A stretch of 9,494 nucleotides of DNA from an uncultured Collinsella sp. (GTDB taxonomy: Bacteria > Actinomycetota > Coriobacteriia > Coriobacteriales > Coriobacteriaceae): positions 1-9,494 of the forward strand of contig UROM01000063.1 in assembly GCA_900549455.1 (NCBI GenBank). The letters are read 5' to 3'. The notes beneath the pieces were generated by a model, which was not told where the DNA came from, did not search any database, and was given only the letters and a program-made list of their open reading frames with translations. This document shows, piece after piece, positions 6,080 to 9,494 of this stretch (positions are counted from its first letter, which is position 1; every line of letters begins with the position of its first letter). The position numbers were made by a program, and so were the translations under genes.

Positions 6080-7321
6080 TTAGAGGTCCTCGCGCCAGAA
6101 GGGCATGCTCATGCAGCGCGGGCCGCCGCGGCCGCGGGAGAGCTCGGCGGAGGGCACGACGAGAAGGTCCAGGCCCTCCTTGTACAGCACGTCGTTGGTG
6201 ACGGTGTTGCGGGCGTAGACGCAGATCTTGCCGGGCTCGACGCACAGGGTGTTGGAGCCGTCGTTCCACTGCTCGCGGGAGGCCGCGATCGGGTCGCCGC
6301 CGCCGCAGGGGATCAGCTTGACCTGGTCGACGCCGGTGGCGTCCTCCAGGACGTGCTCGAGGGTGTCCTCGATCAGGCGGATGTTCACGTCGCCCGGGTT
6401 CTTGCCGGCGGTCAGCTCGTAGACGCGCAGGGTGCCCATGATGGCGGGGTGGATCGTGAACTTATCGACGTCGATCTGGGTGAAGACCGTGTCGAGGTGC
6501 ATGAAGGCGCGCGAGACCGGGATGTCGAAGGCCAGGATGCGCTCGACCTTGGAGTCGGAGTTCCAGAAGATGTTCTGGGCCATGACGTCGATAGCGGCGG
6601 CCTGGGTGCGCTGGGAGATGCCGACGGCGAGGGTCTTCTCGTTGATGTTCAGCACGTCGCCGCCCTCGGTGTGGAACTGGCAGTCGCGGCGGAAGTACAG
6701 GGAGACGTCCTTGTAGTCGGGGTGGTACTTGAAGACGTACTTGCCGTACAGGGTCTCGCGGTTGCGGGTGACCGAGTACATGCGGTTGAGGTTGACGCCC
6801 TCGCCGACGACCGCGAACGGGTCGCGGGTGAAGTAGAGGTTGGGCATCGGGTCGATGATCAGGTCGGACTCGGACTCGGAGTTGACCAGGGAGTCGAGGG
6901 TCGTGGACGCCGTGAGGGGCATGTCGATCTCGGCCTTGGTCATGCCGGCCATGGTCTTCTTGACGAACTCGAGGTTGTCCTCGATGGAGTCCAGCTTCTC
7001 GCGGACGATCTGCGGCATGTGCTGGCCGCGGATGCCGGCCTCGGCGATGTACTGGTCGGTGAACTCGGCGCGGGCGCCGGGGACCTGGTCGAACACCTCG
7101 GCGACGAGGTTCTCGAGGTAGAGCACCTCGACGCCCTGGTCCCTCAGGATCTGGGCGAAGGTGTCGTGCTCCTGCTGCGCGACCTCCAGGAACGGGACGT
7201 CGTCGAACAGGAGCCGCTCGAGCTCGTCGGGCGGCAGGTTGAGGAGCTCGTCGCCGGGACGGTGCAGGCAGACCTTCCTGAGCTTGCCGATCTCGGAAGG
7301 CACGTGCAGACCTTTCGTCAT
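6080..7321 (-). CDS. arcA: Arginine deiminase, copy 2
   Basis: Second full-length arginine deiminase, 413 aa, identical in protein and apparently in DNA to copy 1. All catalytic residues are present: D167, E219, H275, D277, C403. The start at 7321 has the same leader and AGAAAGG Shine-Dalgarno as copy 1. It is the first gene of a separate unit with the ArcT-like aminotransferase, and its own diverged promoter lies upstream, back to back with ppk across a 551-bp gap. Both copies are intact with a promoter, so both are expected to be expressed. Doubling may raise ArcA dosage or allow ArcA to be made without ArcB and ArcD under other conditions; these are inferences. Confidence 0.97.
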   Translation of the reverse strand: MTKGLHVPSEIGKLRKVCLHRPGDELLNLPPDELERLLFDDVPFLEVAQQEHDTFAQILRDQGVEVLYLENLVAEVFDQVPGARAEFTDQYIAEAGIRGQHMPQIVREKLDSIEDNLEFVKKTMAGMTKAEIDMPLTASTTLDSLVNSESESDLIIDPMPNLYFTRDPFAVVGEGVNLNRMYSVTRNRETLYGKYVFKYHPDYKDVSLYFRRDCQFHTEGGDVLNINEKTLAVGISQRTQAAAIDVMAQNIFWNSDSKVERILAFDIPVSRAFMHLDTVFTQIDVDKFTIHPAIMGTLRVYELTAGKNPGDVNIRLIEDTLEHVLEDATGVDQVKLIPCGGGDPIAASREQWNDGSNTLCVEPGKICVYARNTVTNDVLYKEGLDLLVVPSAELSRGRGGPRCMSMPFWREDL

Positions 7322-7397
7322 GGCCTCCTACCTTTCTTTCGGGCCCCTGTCAGGGCCGATTCGTTAGCGCCCCTCCGTGTGAGGCGTTATTGCTGAC
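7322..7397 (-). promoter_or_regulatory. arcA2 5' leader
   Basis: 76-nt leader identical to 4227-4302, with the same possible stems and the same ribosome binding tract. Its perfect conservation, against a diverged promoter immediately upstream, marks the transcription start as the boundary of homogenisation. Confidence 0.55.
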
Positions 7398-7470
7398 AGC
7401 TCTAGTTATATCCAAATTCCATTCGTAATGCTACCTCGCCCCCGAACGGTCAACAAAGTGCGATGAACGG
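7398..7470 (-). promoter_or_regulatory. arcA2 promoter with 21-bp-phased direct repeat
   Basis: The -10 hexamer is TATAAC (7410-7405, minus strand), giving +1 at about 7398; the sequence preceding it (TTTGGATATAA) is shared with copy 1. No good -35 hexamer is present. CCGTTCGGGGGCGAGGT (7449-7433) and CCGTTCA (7470-7464) repeat the copy 1 arrangement exactly, 21 bp apart, while the 14 bases between them differ from copy 1. Confidence 0.55.
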
Positions 7471-7814
7471 TATATCGCATATGATTCCCCATGATGCACT
7501 TCAGTTTCGTAAAGCAGATTTTCCTAGGTAAACGTTATTTTTCTAGGAAATCAAGCTTGAACACTCAAAGTTATCCATGATTCAAAATTGCATAATGAAA
7601 ACGGTTTTCTGCATATAAATGACGCTTGCCCTCGATTCGACCTACATTCGATTATATTCAGCTTGCTATCATTCTTATTCATACATTCTCACCAGTTGAG
7701 TGAGGATATAGATCGCTTGCTCAAAACACCGGACGTTAGTGCTTCGGCTTGTCAGCGTAAGAAGTAGGTAAAGATACCGTTCACGCGATACGTCCGTGCC
7801 AGCGGTCGACTAAA
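7471..7814. other. AT-rich arcA2-ppk divergent gap, no gene
   Basis: No gene seen. The part up to about 7682 aligns with the region upstream of arcA copy 1. Elements specific to this copy are an 8-bp inverted repeat TTTCCTAG/CTAGGAAA (7520-7527/7543-7550, 15-nt spacer) and a 13-bp palindrome GAAAACGGTTTTC (7597-7609). TCAAGCTTGA (7551-7560) is a perfect palindrome at the position of TCAATTGA in copy 1. GATACCGTTCAC (7773-7784) is shared with 4621-4632. Confidence 0.5.
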
Positions 7815-7843
7815 TTGAGACAATAGTGAATTAGAGTTAGGCT
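7815..7843 (+). promoter_or_regulatory. Possible ppk promoter
   Basis: TTGAGA (7815-7820, 5 of 6 to the -35 consensus) and TAGGCT (7838-7843, the three most conserved -10 bases present) are separated by 17 bp. Transcription would start near 7850, giving a leader of about 23 nt that includes a short GTCCC/GGGAC stem. The call is by eye and the -10 is weak. Confidence 0.35.
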
Positions 7844-7872
7844 ACCGTCCCTTGCGGGGACTGAACGGACAG

Positions 7873-9440
7873 ATGCATATGCCGAGCAAAATCGAAAAAA
7901 AGCAAGCCGCCGCCAAGCTGCGCAAGCCGCCGCGTGATTTTTCGTATACGCAAAACCGAGAGCTTAGCTGGCTGCGCTTTGACAACCGCGTGCTTGACGA
8001 AGCCTTCGACGAGACCGTTCCGCTGTTCGAGCGTCTAAAGTTCGTGTCGATTTTCGAGTCCAACCTCGATGAATTTCTCATGGTGCGCGTGGGCGGCCTG
8101 TCCGATCTGGCAGAGCTCAAAAAACAGCCTGTCGAGAACAAGAGCAATATGACCGCCTCCGAACAGGTCGATGCCGTCATGGCAGAGCTGCCCGGGCTCC
8201 TTACCCGTTGGGAATCTATCTTTAAGAGCATCGAGGGCAAGCTCGACACCCTGGGCGTTCACCGCGCCCGCATCGATTCGCTTACGCCCGAGGAGCGCAC
8301 TTTTGTAACCCGCTACTTCCAGGCCTACGTGTCGCCGGTCATCTCGCCGCTGGTCATTGACCCGCGCCACCCCTTCCCCAACCTGCGCAACGGCGCGCTC
8401 TATCTGGCCTGTGGTCTGGACGGCGCCACCGACGAGGAGAGCCTGCTGGGCCTTATCGAGATTCCCACCTCGATGAACCGCGTGGTCGAGATCCCCTCGC
8501 CCACCGGCACCTACTCCTACATCTTGCTCGAGGACGTCATCCTCGCCTGCCTGGACAGCTGCTTTGGCTCCTATAAACCGCTGGATCGCGCGCTGATCCG
8601 CGTCACCCGCAATGCCGATATCGACCCGGACGGCGAGGGCGTCGAGGAGGAAGAGGATTACCGCCAGCACATGAAGCGCATCCTCAAGAAGCGCCTGCGC
8701 CTGCAGCCGGTGGTGCTCGCCGTATCGGGCTCGCTCGAAAAGCCAACGCTCAAGACCATCCGCAAGGCGCTCGAGCTTTCTCGCCGCTCGGTCTTTACCT
8801 GCGATATCCCCCTTGACCTTGGCTACGTCTTTGGTATTGAGGGCAAGATTCCCGAGCATCTACGAAACGAGCTCCTCTTTACGCCGTTTAAGCCGCAGCC
8901 CAACCCCACCATCGATATGACCCGCTCCATCCGCGAACAGGTCCTGCAGCACGACAAGCTGCTCTTTTACCCTTACGAGGCCATGAATCCGTTCCTGGAC
9001 CTGGTACACGAGGCAGCCTACGACCCCGAGTGTATCTCGCTGCGCATCACGCTCTACCGCGTGGCAAAGCAGAGCCGTCTGTGCGAGTCGTTGATCGATG
9101 CTGCCGAGAACGGCAAAGAGGTCACGGTGCTCATGGAACTTCGTGCTCGCTTTGACGAGCAAAATAACATCGAGTGGGCCGAGCGTCTGGAAGAAGCAGG
9201 CTGCACCGTTATCTATGGCTCCGAGGGCTTTAAGTGCCACTCAAAGATCTGCCAGCTCACCTATCGCGAGGGCATGGCGCTCACCCGACTCACGCTTTTG
9301 GGAACCGGTAACTTTAACGAGAAGACGGCCAAGCTCTACAGCGACTTTATGCTCATGACCGCCCACCCCGGCATCGGCGAGGACGCCAACCTGTTCTTCC
9401 GCAATCTGTCGCTGGGCAACCTGCGCGGCGACTACCGCTT
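7873..9440 (+). CDS. ppk: Polyphosphate kinase 1, 3'-truncated by the fragment end
   Basis: Class 1 polyphosphate kinase, which reversibly transfers the terminal phosphate of ATP to polyphosphate. About 522 codons are present; family members are usually about 690-740 aa, so roughly the last quarter is missing. The N-terminal domain shows NRELSWLRF (28-36) and SNLDEFLMVRV (63-73). The first phospholipase-D-like catalytic domain shows the FYPYEAMNPFLDLVHEAA segment, ITLYRVAK, ARFDEQNNIEWAERLEEAG, and GFKCHSKIC with H456, matching the autophosphorylated histidine H435 of the E. coli enzyme, then GTGNFNEKTAKLYSDF. The second catalytic histidine (E. coli H592) would lie beyond the break. The frame ends in the Tn5 adapter, so the truncation is technical. 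The start is ATG 7873 or ATG 7879; the ribosome binding site is weak (GGGGAC or CGGAC). It is divergent from arcA2. Codon use is less biased than in arcA. Confidence 0.93.
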
Positions 9441-9494
9441 CTGTCTCTTATACACATCTGACGTTGCCGACGATCGCATAAGTGTAGATCTCGG
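9441..9494 (-). other. Nextera i5-side adapter, inverted (non-biological)
   Basis: Reverse complement of the left-hand adapter: Tn5 mosaic end at 9441-9459, linker at 9460-9473, the same 8-nt index at 9474-9481, and P5 sequence to 9494. One base in the linker differs from the standard sequence (T at 9464 where C is expected), probably a PCR or sequencing error. Confidence 0.99.

Larger units (their letters stand above)
6079..7397 (-). repeat. 1319-bp perfect direct repeat, copy 2 (arcA unit)
   Basis: Identical to 2984-4302. The 5' end of the identity (7397) coincides with the predicted transcription start and the 3' end is one base past the stop codon. Upstream flanks remain collinear with copy 1 but are strongly diverged. 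Confidence 0.95.

Noticed and set aside
2984..7397. arcA block as an insertion sequence or other transposon
   Set aside because: No transposase, terminal inverted repeats or target-site duplication; the flanks are homologous between copies, which fits tandem duplication.
8035..9240. Two minus-strand open frames (8035-8859, 8860-9240)
   Set aside because: Antisense shadows of ppk, whose plus-strand translation carries all expected PPK1 motifs.

Overview
The real biological insert is positions 51-9440. Both window ends are the same Illumina Nextera (Tn5) i5-side adapter with the same 8-nt index, so this is one long tagmented and amplified fragment with untrimmed adapters. The insert looks like a chromosomal piece of a moderately GC-rich anaerobic actinobacterium of the class Coriobacteriia, most likely Collinsella or a relative. 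That call rests on my recollection of the proteins and on GC-rich coding regions separated by AT-rich gaps; no search was run.

The main content is an arginine deiminase (ADI) locus on the minus strand, arranged as two consecutive transcription units. In transcription order, unit 1 is arcA copy 2 (7321-6080) followed by an ArcT-like aminotransferase (5930-4806), ending at an intrinsic terminator (about 4751-4711). Unit 2 is arcA copy 1 (4226-2985), catabolic ornithine carbamoyltransferase arcB (2878-1883), and a YfcC-family membrane antiporter acting as arcD (1735-257), followed by a run of five hairpins (88-256). Carbamate kinase (arcC), which would complete the ATP-yielding pathway, is not in the window and may lie just beyond the left end. 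On the plus strand, divergent from unit 1, is the start of a class 1 polyphosphate kinase gene (ppk, 7873 onward), cut by the right-hand adapter.

Together the arc genes import arginine in exchange for ornithine, deiminate it to citrulline and ammonia, and split citrulline to ornithine and carbamoyl phosphate. The ArcT-like enzyme has no established reaction.

The most notable feature is the arcA duplication. The two copies are identical over 1319 bp, and the identical block runs from the predicted transcription start to one base past the stop codon. The sequence on both sides is strongly diverged, yet upstream it stays collinear (offset 3095-3097) for at least about 285 bp. This fits an old tandem duplication whose transcribed part has recently been homogenised by gene conversion. 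Comparing the diverged promoters acts as a built-in footprint: it exposes a conserved 18-bp block ending near -35 and a CCGTTC direct repeat phased at 21 bp, a layout like that of AraC/XylS-family activators.

The gaps longer than 300 bp (4303-4805 and 7398-7872) are AT-rich and hold regulatory sequence but no credible gene.
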